Assembly (NCBI RefSeq): GCF_001665685.1
Contig: NZ_LZTB01000119.1
Span: forward strand, 62,001 to 126,000
Length of the DNA stretch: 64,000 bases
Reading direction: 5' to 3'
Source: Mycobacterium sp. 852013-50091_SCH5140682
GTDB taxonomy: Bacteria; Actinomycetota; Actinomycetes; Mycobacteriales; Mycobacteriaceae
Shown piece after piece: positions 41,900 through 49,195 of this stretch. A model generated the notes under the pieces. The model was not told the DNA's origin. It saw nothing but the letters and a program-made list of their open reading frames with translations, and made no database searches. The translations under genes and the position numbers were made by a program. Every line of letters starts with the position of its first letter. The first letter of the stretch is position 1.

Positions 41900-43000
41900 T
41901 CATTCGAATGTTGTTGTTGCCATGGCTAATTCGGTGATGACGTCGTCGACCTGTTCGCATCGACGCCACACGCGGCGCTGTCGCATCGCACCATTGCCTA
42001 CCTGCGCGATGCGCGCCAACTCCTCACGGGCCATGTCATAGTCGCCCACCGCTTCGAGGGCCGGCCGCACGTGTTCGATGAGTCCGGCCACCAGCAGCTG
42101 CGTCGACGCCAGTGCGTGACCGGCGATCAGATCGAACGCCTGGCCGTCGAGCCCATCGCGGCCCGCTCTCCAGTGCGCGGCTCGCAAGGCCGAGTCTGTG
42201 GGCCGCGGCACCCGATCCCCGTTCTCGCGGGCTTGCAGCGCCGTCATCACACAGGCTCGGATGAGCGTTGCGAGTAACACGGTCTCGGCCACCGTGGCAG
42301 GCACGTCAGCCACGCGCACCTCGACTGTTGGGAAGCGGGCCGACGGCCGTACATCCCAATAGACCATGCCGTAATCAAGCGCTGCACCGGACTCGAGCAG
42401 GGCATGGACCGTCGCGTCGTACTGCTCGGCCGACTCGAAGTACGGCGGTGGTCCCGCGCTCGGCCAGTGGGTCCACAGCATGCTGCGAAAACTCGCGTAG
42501 CCCGTGTCAGTGTTGCGGTAGATCGCCGAATTGGCGGTCAGGGCCAGCAATAGGTGCAGGACAGGTCGGATTCGGTTACTGACGTCGATGGCGGCCGCGC
42601 GGTTGGGCACCGCGACGTGCACGTGGCAGCCGCAGACGCCCTGCTCGTGCGCGATGATGCCGAACTGATCGGCAATCCGGTGATAGCGCGGGGTACTGGT
42701 GATCGGGAATTTATGCGGCACGGTCGGCGGCAGCCCGACGGCCAACAGCCGCGTGTCATTGGCCTCCGCCGCTTCCGAGGCAATGCGACGCAGCCGGCGG
42801 AGCTGGCCACGCAACTCGGCGCTGGTGTCGACCACGTCAGTCGTCGTCTCAACCTGACAGCTGGTGAGTTCGAGCTGCAACTTGGCGCCATGCTTGGCCG
42901 CATATTCAGCGACGGCTCTATTGCGGGCGGCTGGATAGCCGTCTCGCCGGTCGACGAGGAGGAACTCCTCCTCCACCCCGACGGTCGGATGACTGCTCAT
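41900..43000 (-). CDS. Carboxylate-amine ligase, YbdK/GCS2 family
   Basis: 366 aa; begins MSSHPTVGVEEEFLLVD, the GVEEEF signature of glutamate-cysteine ligase family 2. ELTSCQVETTTDVV, CGCHVHVAVPNR and RPSARFPTVEVRVADVPATV complete the ATP-grasp-like glutamine synthetase fold motifs. These proteins ligate an amino acid (often glutamate) to an amine with weak GCS activity; M. tuberculosis Rv0433 belongs to this family. The ligand is unknown. Convergent with the SBP56-type gene (14-bp gap). Confidence 0.9.
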   Translation of the reverse strand: MSSHPTVGVEEEFLLVDRRDGYPAARNRAVAEYAAKHGAKLQLELTSCQVETTTDVVDTSAELRGQLRRLRRIASEAAEANDTRLLAVGLPPTVPHKFPITSTPRYHRIADQFGIIAHEQGVCGCHVHVAVPNRAAAIDVSNRIRPVLHLLLALTANSAIYRNTDTGYASFRSMLWTHWPSAGPPPYFESAEQYDATVHALLESGAALDYGMVYWDVRPSARFPTVEVRVADVPATVAETVLLATLIRACVMTALQARENGDRVPRPTDSALRAAHWRAGRDGLDGQAFDLIAGHALASTQLLVAGLIEHVRPALEAVGDYDMAREELARIAQVGNGAMRQRRVWRRCEQVDDVITELAMATTTFE

Positions 43001-43117
43001 GGCTGGGGATTGCCCGGCGCGCGACTCACCAAACGTCGCGCCGTCAGACCGCCGATCCAGTGGTGCGCAACGGTTTCCGATGGCCGAGCGGTGTAGCGCG
43101 AGGCATCGGCGTTCGCG

Positions 43118-43381
43118 CTATGAGCTCTGCCGCAGCTCCGCCTCGGCTCGGTGCCAATTCTCTTCATCTGTCCCACGCGATTCCGAGAGCGAGATGTGGT
43201 ACGCGCGTTCGGCAATCATCTCGTGGGTGAAGGCTGGCAACGTGGCCTTCACCGCCCTGCCTGCGGTCGACTTCTTCGCCCTCGCCGGCTTGTTGTCCTG
43301 CGTCGCAGCCCTCTTCGAAGGCGCGCGGCGGGGGGCCGGCTTTGACGTCCCCGCCTCTGTCAAGGTTTCTTTTGCTGCCAT
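43118..43381 (-). CDS. Small basic protein with DUF2934 domain
   Basis: 87 aa; ATG 43381 with AAAGGAG upstream. Residues 1-45 are Lys/Ala/Pro-rich and probably disordered, like a nucleic-acid-binding tail. Residues 50-85 match DUF2934: HEMIAERAYHISLSESRGTD, EENWHRAEAEL. Function of the domain is unknown. Its promoter region carries a 12-bp tandem repeat (43396-43419). Confidence 0.8.
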   Translation of the reverse strand: MAAKETLTEAGTSKPAPRRAPSKRAATQDNKPARAKKSTAGRAVKATLPAFTHEMIAERAYHISLSESRGTDEENWHRAEAELRQSS

Positions 43382-43395
43382 AACGGCACTCCTTT

Positions 43396-43419
43396 ATTGA
43401 TGCGATTATTGATGCGATC
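43396..43419. repeat. Tandem 12-bp direct repeat before the DUF2934 gene
   Basis: ATTGATGCGATT followed directly by ATTGATGCGATC, with a third partial copy (TCGATGCG) at 43431. It sits 15 bp upstream of the DUF2934 start. The rest of the 263-bp gap to 43644 shows no convincing gene. Confidence 0.6.
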
Positions 43420-43644
43420 AAGGCGAGGCATCGATGCGCTCTCTCGGCCCGTATCATTCTTCACCCGCATCCGCTGTTCATCAGTCACCACGCGTGCGTG
43501 TCGCGGCGGGCATGTCAAACCAGTCGGCCCGCCGCCAAGGCGCCGTTCGGGTCGCTGCCTGAATCCGTCGAGATATACGAGGCAGAGTTTGTTGCGGAGA
43601 TTCAGCGCCAAAGTTATTGGGCTCGCAAATATTTCGCCGCGAAT

Positions 43645-44319
43645 TCAGTCGTGCCGACGCAGGGTGTCCCAGTCGTGTCCGTCCTCGAGCTGGGCGATCA
43701 GGTCGCGGGTGCGCTCTCTGAGGAGCAGGGTCAACCCGATGCCGACGATGATCGCGACAACCAGTGCCACCCATGAGAATCGCGCCAGCCATTTCTCGGC
43801 GGCCAGGCCGAGGTAGTAGACCACCGCCGTGGTCCCGCCCGCCCAGCAGATGGCACCGGATGCGTTGGCAGCCAGGAAGTGGCCGTAGCGCATACGCAGT
43901 GCGCCGGCCAGCGGGCCGGCCAGAATCCGCAGCAAGGCGATGAAGCGGCCGAAGAACACCGCCCACACCCCCCATCGCGCGAACAGGTGTTTGGCCAGTG
44001 CGACATGGCCCGGACCGAAGTGCTTTGGGAAGCGCTTGCCGAGTCGCTCGAACAGTCCCATGCCGTAGCGCCGGCCGATCGAATAACCGATGGAGTCACC
44101 GACGATCGCTCCGATGGTGGCGGACGCCCCCACCCACACCGGGCTGATGTCGAGATTGTGCCGAGAGGCCAGCAGCGCCGCGCTCACCAGCGCGATCTCG
44201 CCCGGCAACGGGATGCCCAGGCTCTCCAGGCCGATGACCACGCCGATGACCAGGTAAACCGCCAGCGGCGGGATGGATTCCAGTATCGCGTCGACCGTCA
44301 CCCGCCAAGAATGCCGCAT
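43645..44319 (-). CDS. DedA-family membrane protein
   Basis: 224 aa, about five membrane segments. The DedA/VTT signature is present: ESLGIPLPGEIALVSAALLA near residue 30, GDSIGYSIGRRYG near 75, and FFGRFIALLRILAGPLAGALRM near 130. DedA proteins move polyprenyl or other phospholipids across the membrane and affect envelope homeostasis. The start could be the ATG at 44319 (MRHSWRVTVDA). The C-terminal 25 residues are soluble and charged. Confidence 0.9.
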   Translation of the reverse strand: MRHSWRVTVDAILESIPPLAVYLVIGVVIGLESLGIPLPGEIALVSAALLASRHNLDISPVWVGASATIGAIVGDSIGYSIGRRYGMGLFERLGKRFPKHFGPGHVALAKHLFARWGVWAVFFGRFIALLRILAGPLAGALRMRYGHFLAANASGAICWAGGTTAVVYYLGLAAEKWLARFSWVALVVAIIVGIGLTLLLRERTRDLIAQLEDGHDWDTLRRHD

Positions 44320-44358
44320 GGACCGCGGTTAGCGGTGCGAACCAGGCTGGGGACTTCG

Positions 44359-45042
44359 CTACGTGACCGGTTGCAGAGTGGCGCCGACGGCCTGGCTGTA
44401 CAGGTCCGAGGCCGCACTCATCGCTGCCTTGACCGTGTTGTAGTAGTCGGTTCCGACGCCGCCCCGGTATCTGAGCAGCTGCGGATTCTGCGCGAGCGTG
44501 GCCGCCAACACGCTGTCGCTGCCGACGCCGTATTTCTTGAACGCCTCCGTGAACCGGGCGATGAACCTGGCAATCGCCTTGTTGGGGTCCTGGCGTTCAG
44601 CGACGGTGCCGAAACTGGCTTTCTCTTGGAACAGGCCTACGACCTCGTCAGCCGCCGCCCCCTGGCTCCCGTAGGCCTGCACACCGCCGGACGCGGTCGG
44701 GCGGAACGTGGACTCGATTTTCGCCGTGGCGATGACGGCCTTGATCTGCTCTTCGCTCAGCCTGGCGGCCTGGCCCTGGCTCACGATGGCGCTGACGATG
44801 TCCTGCGGGCTGGAGTCTTTGGTCACGACCACCGGTCGACGGGTGATGGCTGCGGCGACTTTGGTGACTGTACCGGCAGCAGGCCGTTGCTCAACCGCGA
44901 CCGCGGTATCCCGGTGCATCGGGGGAGAAGAAACCAAGGTGGTCGCACCGCCGACGCCAGTGGCAACGAGAACTGCGGTGATGATCTTCTTCACTTGTTT
45001 GTGTTTTCCGAGGGCCTCAGCCAGTCGGTCAGCTTTCGGCAA
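44359..45042 (-). CDS. Exported lytic transglycosylase-like (lysozyme-fold) protein
   Basis: 227 aa from TTG 45042, chosen for the AAGAGAG eight bases upstream; GTG 44994 would remove 16 residues and lacks a good ribosome site. Export signal around residues 17-40 (VKKIITAVLVATGVGGATTL). The domain at about 80-225 has a lysozyme-like layout: EEQIKAVIATAKIESTFRP with the catalytic Glu in KIES, GVQAYGSQG, EVVGLFQEKAS. The VGLFQ motif is the GLMQ equivalent of SLT domains. It likely cleaves or binds peptidoglycan. The confidence in export is good, the enzymatic assignment moderate. Confidence 0.7.
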   Translation of the reverse strand: MPKADRLAEALGKHKQVKKIITAVLVATGVGGATTLVSSPPMHRDTAVAVEQRPAAGTVTKVAAAITRRPVVVTKDSSPQDIVSAIVSQGQAARLSEEQIKAVIATAKIESTFRPTASGGVQAYGSQGAAADEVVGLFQEKASFGTVAERQDPNKAIARFIARFTEAFKKYGVGSDSVLAATLAQNPQLLRYRGGVGTDYYNTVKAAMSAASDLYSQAVGATLQPVT

Positions 45043-45477
45043 GGTCGTGCTCTCTTTTCTGAACTTGTGGATCCGTGGGCCGACACAGACACGCCCTCCC
45101 GACCGCCCTCTGGGCGTCGAAAGACAGGGCCGAGTTGCGCACCGGCAGGCGGCGACCAAACGCCGACCACACCAGACGCGCCGATGAAATTTGCTGCGCG
45201 CATTACGGCTGCGGCGACGCTGGAATGAGTTCGCCGCCCACACATCACACCCGCCGCAACCGTCGCTCCGGTTGCCATGGTGTGACCTGTGCCACGTCAC
45301 CTCGTACTACGGGGTTGTAGCAGTCAGCCGAGCACTGTATTAGAACGTTCGGGATCTCGCAAAACCGCGGTACACATTCGACGTCCAGCGGCTTGTGCGG
45401 GCACCGTCAGCGATTGGTGTCGTTTGCTGGCTATGTACCAGCGCCCCGCCCTGGCGAGGGCGGCACACCCAGCCGGC
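45043..45477. other. 435-bp gap without a recognised gene
   Basis: No convincing coding frame is visible on either strand. It contains the promoter region of the transglycosylase-like gene and, at 45446-45463, a CCGCCCT/AGGGCGG hairpin downstream of the truncated methyltransferase. Confidence 0.5.
45446..45463 (-). terminator. Hairpin after the methyltransferase remnant
   Basis: CCGCCCT-GGCG-AGGGCGG, 7-bp perfect stem and 4-nt loop, 15 bp past the stop at 45478. Probably ends leftward transcripts from the MFS gene. Confidence 0.5.
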
Positions 45478-45825
45478 TCATCGACGTGGCGGTTCCCACG
45501 GGCGTAACCGCGGCAGCCAGGCCAGGACCGTAAGCCCGAACGCCTTATATTCGTCTGCGAATTGCCTTGCGAGAGTTGACTCTTCATACCAGAGAACTAG
45601 CGCCGCAGGAGCCACCCGCGCCGCTACCGCATACATCAGTAGCCGGGCGTTTCCGAACAGCAGCGCCTGTCCGACGATCGCAAGCAACAACCCGACATAC
45701 ATCGGGTTACGGACGTAGCGATTGAATCCGGAGACGACCAGACGATCGGTCGGCGCGACGGGGATCGCGGTGCCGCCGGCCCCGTCGAACTCCGCGAAAG
45801 CCGAGACCGGCGGGACCCGGGGAGA
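45478..45825 (-). pseudogene. N-terminally truncated isoprenylcysteine methyltransferase-like (ICMT/PEMT) fragment
   Basis: A frame of 115 codons directly following, and in the same frame as, the MFS stop codon at 45826-45828. It holds only the C-terminal half of an ICMT-family methyltransferase: VAPTDRLVVSGFNRYVRNPM, YVGLLLAIVGQALLFG, YEESTLARQFADEYKAFG and WLPRLRPWEPP. RNPMY and the W/YEE-EY motifs form the SAM site. The N-terminal membrane helices that family members need are missing, and the only internal ATG (45702) would leave 74 aa. A deletion joining the MFS gene end to a lost gene is the simplest explanation. Confidence 0.75.
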
Positions 45826-47178
45826 TCATGTGCCGGAGGCTGGAGCCAGAGGATTGCCGATCCACGTGACGACCGCGGCCGTCACCGTCACCCCCACGGC
45901 CGCGGCTGCCAACGAACCGGAGTAGCCCGCCGGTGCCGCGAGCGCCGCCAGCACCGCGATCCCGAGCCCGGCACCGAGTGCGAATGCCACCTCCTGCACC
46001 ACACCTACCTGGGATACCGCGTCGGCGGGAGCCGCCACAAACAGCGCCGTGGTGCCGAGCGTTCCGATCACGCCGAAGCCTGCGCCGATCAGCAGCAGGG
46101 CCGGCCCGATCGCCGCCGGATCCATTGCCGCCCAAGCCAGCCCAGCCGCCTGCAGCATGAGCGCCGCCGGTAGAACCAGGCCACGGCGGTCGATCCGGGC
46201 CAGGATGGGCGCCACGATGCCGCCGACCGTGGTGGCGATCGCCTGCCAGAGCAGCACGAGCCCCGTCGCGGACGCCGACCACCCGCGATCGTTCTGCAGA
46301 TGCAGGCTGGTCAGATAGATCGCCCCGACAGTGACTCCGGCCGAGACGATGATCGTCGCCACCGCTGCCGAGAACCCCCGGTCTCCGAACAGGTCCACCC
46401 GCAGCAGTGGATCCCGCAGCCGCCGCTGAGCCCGCAGGAACACCGCCAAGACGCCCGCGCCGGCCAGCCCGACGACGGCGCCGAGCACCGGTACGAACGG
46501 CAGACGTTGCACGCCGTACACCGTGGCGCCGAGCCCGAGCGCCGCCACCATCACCCACCCCGGATGCCACGGCGGCGGCATCGGGGCCCGGGTGTTCGGC
46601 ACCGTAGCCCGGGCGAGGATCGCGCCGATCGCCGCGATCGGTACGCAGATCCAGAACACCCACTGCCAGCCCCAGTGATCGGTGAGGTAGCCGCCCACGA
46701 GCGGGCCGACGGTATTCGCGGCACCGAACACGGCGACCCAGAGGCCGTTTGCCAACGTCCGGGCATGGCCGGTGAATACGGCACCGATCGTGGACACCAC
46801 GTTCGCCAGGATGAGCGCGCCGGCGATGCCGAGGCCGAGTCGCGCCGCGAGCAGTCCAGGGGCGGGCAGCACCGGGGCCACTGCGCTGAGCAGCGCGAAG
46901 ACAGTCGTGCCCGCCACCAGGGCGCGGCGGCGTCCGGAGCGATCCCCCCACCGCGCGGCAGGCACGATCGCAGCTGCCACGGCGAGCGGGTAGATGTTGA
47001 CGACCCACGACTGGTCCGCCGGGGCGATCCCGACATCGTGAGCGAGTTTCGGCAGGGCGGTGTTGATCATGCTCACGGCGAGACTCTGCGCGAGTATCCC
47101 CACGAGCAGCGGGATCATCACGGGCCACGAGATCCGATCACTGGCCCGCGGCAACCCCTTATCGCACGGTGTCGTCAC
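45826..47178 (-). CDS. MFS drug-efflux-type transporter (DHA2-like, 14 TM)
   Basis: 450 aa with about fourteen membrane helices. Motif D1/A regions are visible: NTALPKLAHDVGIAPADQSW, AARWGDRSGRRRALVAG, and GANTVGPLVGGYLTDHWGWQ (motif C, antiporter signature). This is the EmrB/QacA-like class that exports drugs or lipophilic compounds by proton antiport. It ends with VTWIGNPLAPASGT and TGA, after which the same frame continues into the methyltransferase fragment. No adjacent regulator. Confidence 0.87.
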   Translation of the reverse strand: MTTPCDKGLPRASDRISWPVMIPLLVGILAQSLAVSMINTALPKLAHDVGIAPADQSWVVNIYPLAVAAAIVPAARWGDRSGRRRALVAGTTVFALLSAVAPVLPAPGLLAARLGLGIAGALILANVVSTIGAVFTGHARTLANGLWVAVFGAANTVGPLVGGYLTDHWGWQWVFWICVPIAAIGAILARATVPNTRAPMPPPWHPGWVMVAALGLGATVYGVQRLPFVPVLGAVVGLAGAGVLAVFLRAQRRLRDPLLRVDLFGDRGFSAAVATIIVSAGVTVGAIYLTSLHLQNDRGWSASATGLVLLWQAIATTVGGIVAPILARIDRRGLVLPAALMLQAAGLAWAAMDPAAIGPALLLIGAGFGVIGTLGTTALFVAAPADAVSQVGVVQEVAFALGAGLGIAVLAALAAPAGYSGSLAAAAVGVTVTAAVVTWIGNPLAPASGT

Positions 47179-47293
47179 ACCTCGATACTGACAGGTCGGC
47201 GTCTGCTCAATTGCGCGCCGGCCCCGGGATAATCGCCAGGCCGTCTAATAGCAGAGGACTTCGGCATCGCACTCCAGGCAAGCCGCGCCGTGC

Positions 47294-47355
47294 GAATTGC
47301 GGAACGCAGTCGCGGAAGCAACGCGGCCGAATGCGGTCGGCGTGCCAAAGTGCCT
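47294..47355 (+). repeat. Degenerate copy of the 5' end of the GDPD gene
   Basis: About 80% identical over 62 bp (my hand alignment, 51 matches) to 49132-49195, which spans the start of the GDPD-type gene. Translated, both read AERSxxSNxAECGRR. Here no long frame follows, so it looks like a relic. Confidence 0.55.
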
Positions 47356-47578
47356 ATGTGGCACCGCCAGCGTAAGGAAAGTAATCGACTTGCGGTGGTG
47401 CATCATAGATCTGGGCGTTTCCAGGACTCTGGCACTGATTCTGCGTACTGCCAAGTGTCACGCAGGACTGCTGTGTAGAGGCGGCCTGCGCTGAGGCTGC
47501 CACGGGTGCGGCCAAGACAATCGCGGCGGTGGCACCTACGGCAAACAGCGGATTGAAGTACTTCAGCGTGGCTCGCAT
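47354..47578 (-). CDS. Small secreted protein, CQSPGN family member 1
   Basis: 74 aa; ATG 47578 with AAGGAGCG upstream. Signal peptide (residues 1-32, ending APVAASAQA). The mature 42 residues have two Cys (QQSCVTLGSTQNQCQSPGNA) and then QIYDAPPQVDYFPYAGG. It shares the motif CQSPGNxQIxDxPPxxxxYPYxGG with the proteins at 47818 and 48106. Function unknown; very small, disulfide-bonded and extracytoplasmic. Confidence 0.75.
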   Translation of the reverse strand: MRATLKYFNPLFAVGATAAIVLAAPVAASAQAASTQQSCVTLGSTQNQCQSPGNAQIYDAPPQVDYFPYAGGAT

Positions 47579-47817
47579 GATGCGCTCCTTATCGTCGACG
47601 GACATCGCTGTACGAGAATCAGCCTTCCCCCAGGACGCTGTCATCGCGGCTAACACCCATCTCTGGTTGCACCACCGGGTAACGGCGCTACCGGTCAGCC
47701 GGAAGCAGCTCAATTCCAGTTACCCGGAACCAGTTTGGGGGACAGCGGGGAAGATTCCAGCGGTTCTGAGTGGCGACAATTCACTCACAGACAGTCAAGC
47801 CAGCCAAGGAGCCAACC

Positions 47818-48057
47818 ATGGGAATCAAGATGGGCTATCTCAGCCCGGTCGGTGCCGCTGCGGCGATCGCGGTCGCAATCCTCGCCGCCCCTGTCGCCTC
47901 TGCTGCGCCCGATGTGCAGCCCTCTGCGCACAGCCAACCGTCGTGCGTCGCCAGTGGAGGCGGGACGACCTGCCAGTCGCCCGGCAATGTGCAGATCAAC
48001 GACGCTCCACCACCCGCGCAGTTCTATCCCTACGGCGGTGAAGCGTTCCTGTTGTAG
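47818..48057 (+). CDS. Small secreted protein, CQSPGN family member 2
   Basis: 79 aa; ATG 47818 behind AAGGAG. Signal peptide at 1-30 (AVAILAAPVASAA). Mature part has QPSCVASGGGTTCQSPGNVQ, INDAPPPAQFYPYGGEAFLL: two Cys eight residues apart, then the shared tail. It is followed 48 bp later by a third member on the same strand. Divergent from member 1, so the three genes form a local family expansion. Confidence 0.78.
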   Translation: MGIKMGYLSPVGAAAAIAVAILAAPVASAAPDVQPSAHSQPSCVASGGGTTCQSPGNVQINDAPPPAQFYPYGGEAFLL

Positions 48058-48105
48058 GCAGCGAATAGCCGACGTGCCAACAGGTCAACGAATGAGGAGA
48101 TGATC

Positions 48106-48402
48106 ATGAAGGTAGCAGCTCGTCTCGCACCGGCCCTGCTGGCTGGTGCCGCGGCAGCGGCGATTTTCGGCGCGCCGATTGCGTCGGCCGATACCGGCGA
48201 GTCCTGCGGGTCCACCGGCGGAGGAACCGTGTGCCAGTCACCGGGCAATGTCCAGATCGACGACGATGCCAGCCCGGCTCAGTTCTATCCCTATGGCGGG
48301 GAAGCCTTCCTGCTCGGCGGTGGCGCCATCGATGGCGGCGGCATCGGTTTTCACGGCAGCGCGCGTCCTGCTGCTGGAGCTCACGGCGGCGGCCGCCGGT
48401 AG
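48106..48402 (+). CDS. Small secreted protein, CQSPGN family member 3
   Basis: 98 aa; ATG 48106 with GAGGAG upstream (an ATG at 48100 lies too close to it). Signal peptide to about residue 28 (AAAIFGAPIASAD). Then SCGSTGGGTVCQSPGNVQID, DDASPAQFYPYGGEAFLLGG, and a Gly/Ala/His-rich extension of about 25 residues absent from the other two. Paired cysteines again eight residues apart. Function unknown. Confidence 0.76.
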   Translation: MKVAARLAPALLAGAAAAAIFGAPIASADTGESCGSTGGGTVCQSPGNVQIDDDASPAQFYPYGGEAFLLGGGAIDGGGIGFHGSARPAAGAHGGGRR

Positions 48403-48753
48403 ACACCCCCGGGCACTCATCCGAGCGGTGGCATGAACAAGAGCAGGTGTCGCTGGATCAGCCGCCCACTCGCGTGCTGGGTGTCTTCGTATCACGTCAA
48501 GAAGGCCGCCATATCCTACCTCCCGATTCGCCGGGAGCAGTCCTCGGCGGTGATGGTCGCAATACCGAACGCGTTGTGGGACTGCCTTTTTGGCGACGAC
48601 GCCCCGGTGTGGCCGGCTACTACCGCACGATACTTGCGTATAGTGGCATTCCCTCGATTCGGGTAGTCGACTACTCGCGCGACCGGGCGGACAGTCGGTC
48701 ACGATTCATGGATATCGAATCGGCGCTGCGCCCGAAGGGAGCTGATCTTGACC
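48403..48753. promoter_or_regulatory. 351-bp gap with the shared palindrome
   Basis: Short frames exist on both strands but none has a signal, ribosome site or family match. The clear signal is the palindrome at 48663-48674; GAAGGGAG at 48734 serves the next gene. Confidence 0.45.
48663..48674. promoter_or_regulatory. 12-bp palindrome shared with the operon at 26433
   Basis: GTAGTCGACTAC, 79 bp before ATG 48754. The identical 12-mer precedes GTG 26433 by 70 bp; identity extends to 14 bp when one copy is inverted. Confidence 0.55.
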
Positions 48754-49155
48754 ATGATCACTGTGACCACCCCCGCCGAACTGTTGATGGCGATCGACGA
48801 GCACCACCACAACCGAATTCGGCTGGAAATGACGGACGTCGATGTCGATCGCGCTGCGCTGATCGAGCGTCAGGTCAACGAACAGTTAAGTGCCTGCGGG
48901 TGTTCTGAAGGCGCCATTGGCCTGGTAGCCACCACCGGAGCAGTCCTCGCGACATGGATCGCGCAACCCTCACTAAGGCCCAGCCTGTTTCGGGTGGCTG
49001 CATTCACGATCGGTGCGGCTGCAGCAGCGGGGACCGCGACAGGCAAAGTCATCGGGCACCGCAGGGGTCGTCGCAAGGCACGCCGAATAGCAGCGGACTA
49101 CGTCATCGAACTCCAGCAGGCCGCAACCTACGAGTCGCGGAGCGCAGTCTCGTGA
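48754..49155 (+). CDS. Small protein with glycine-zipper-like hydrophobic hairpin
   Basis: 133 aa from ATG 48754 (TTG 48748 is an equal alternative; GAAGGGAG upstream). The first 55 residues are soluble (MITVTTPAELLMAIDEHHHN, VDRAALIERQVNEQL). Two hydrophobic segments follow, at about 63-78 (GAIGLVATTGAVLATW) and 88-104 (AAFTIGAAAAAGTATGK), and then a strongly basic tail (HRRGRRKARR). CGC at 57-59 adds two Cys. It looks membrane-associated. Its stop overlaps the GDPD-type start (GTGA), so both are co-translated and probably work together. Confidence 0.65.
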   Translation: MITVTTPAELLMAIDEHHHNRIRLEMTDVDVDRAALIERQVNEQLSACGCSEGAIGLVATTGAVLATWIAQPSLRPSLFRVAAFTIGAAAAAGTATGKVIGHRRGRRKARRIAADYVIELQQAATYESRSAVS

Positions 49156-49195
49156 GCAACACGGCCGAGTGCGGTCGACGAATTCCACAGTGCCT
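49132..49195 (+). repeat. Segment duplicated at 47294-47355
   Basis: Spans the end of the small hydrophobic protein gene and the first codons of the GDPD-type gene. See the partner at 47294 for the alignment. Confidence 0.55.

Noticed and set aside
43879..45228. 449-codon plus-strand frame across the DedA and transglycosylase-like genes
   Set aside because: No domain; both genes on the minus strand carry recognised motifs.
48433..48666. 77-codon plus-strand frame between the small secreted proteins and the GDPD operon
   Set aside because: No ribosome site, signal peptide or recognisable motif; composition is not typical of neighbouring genes.
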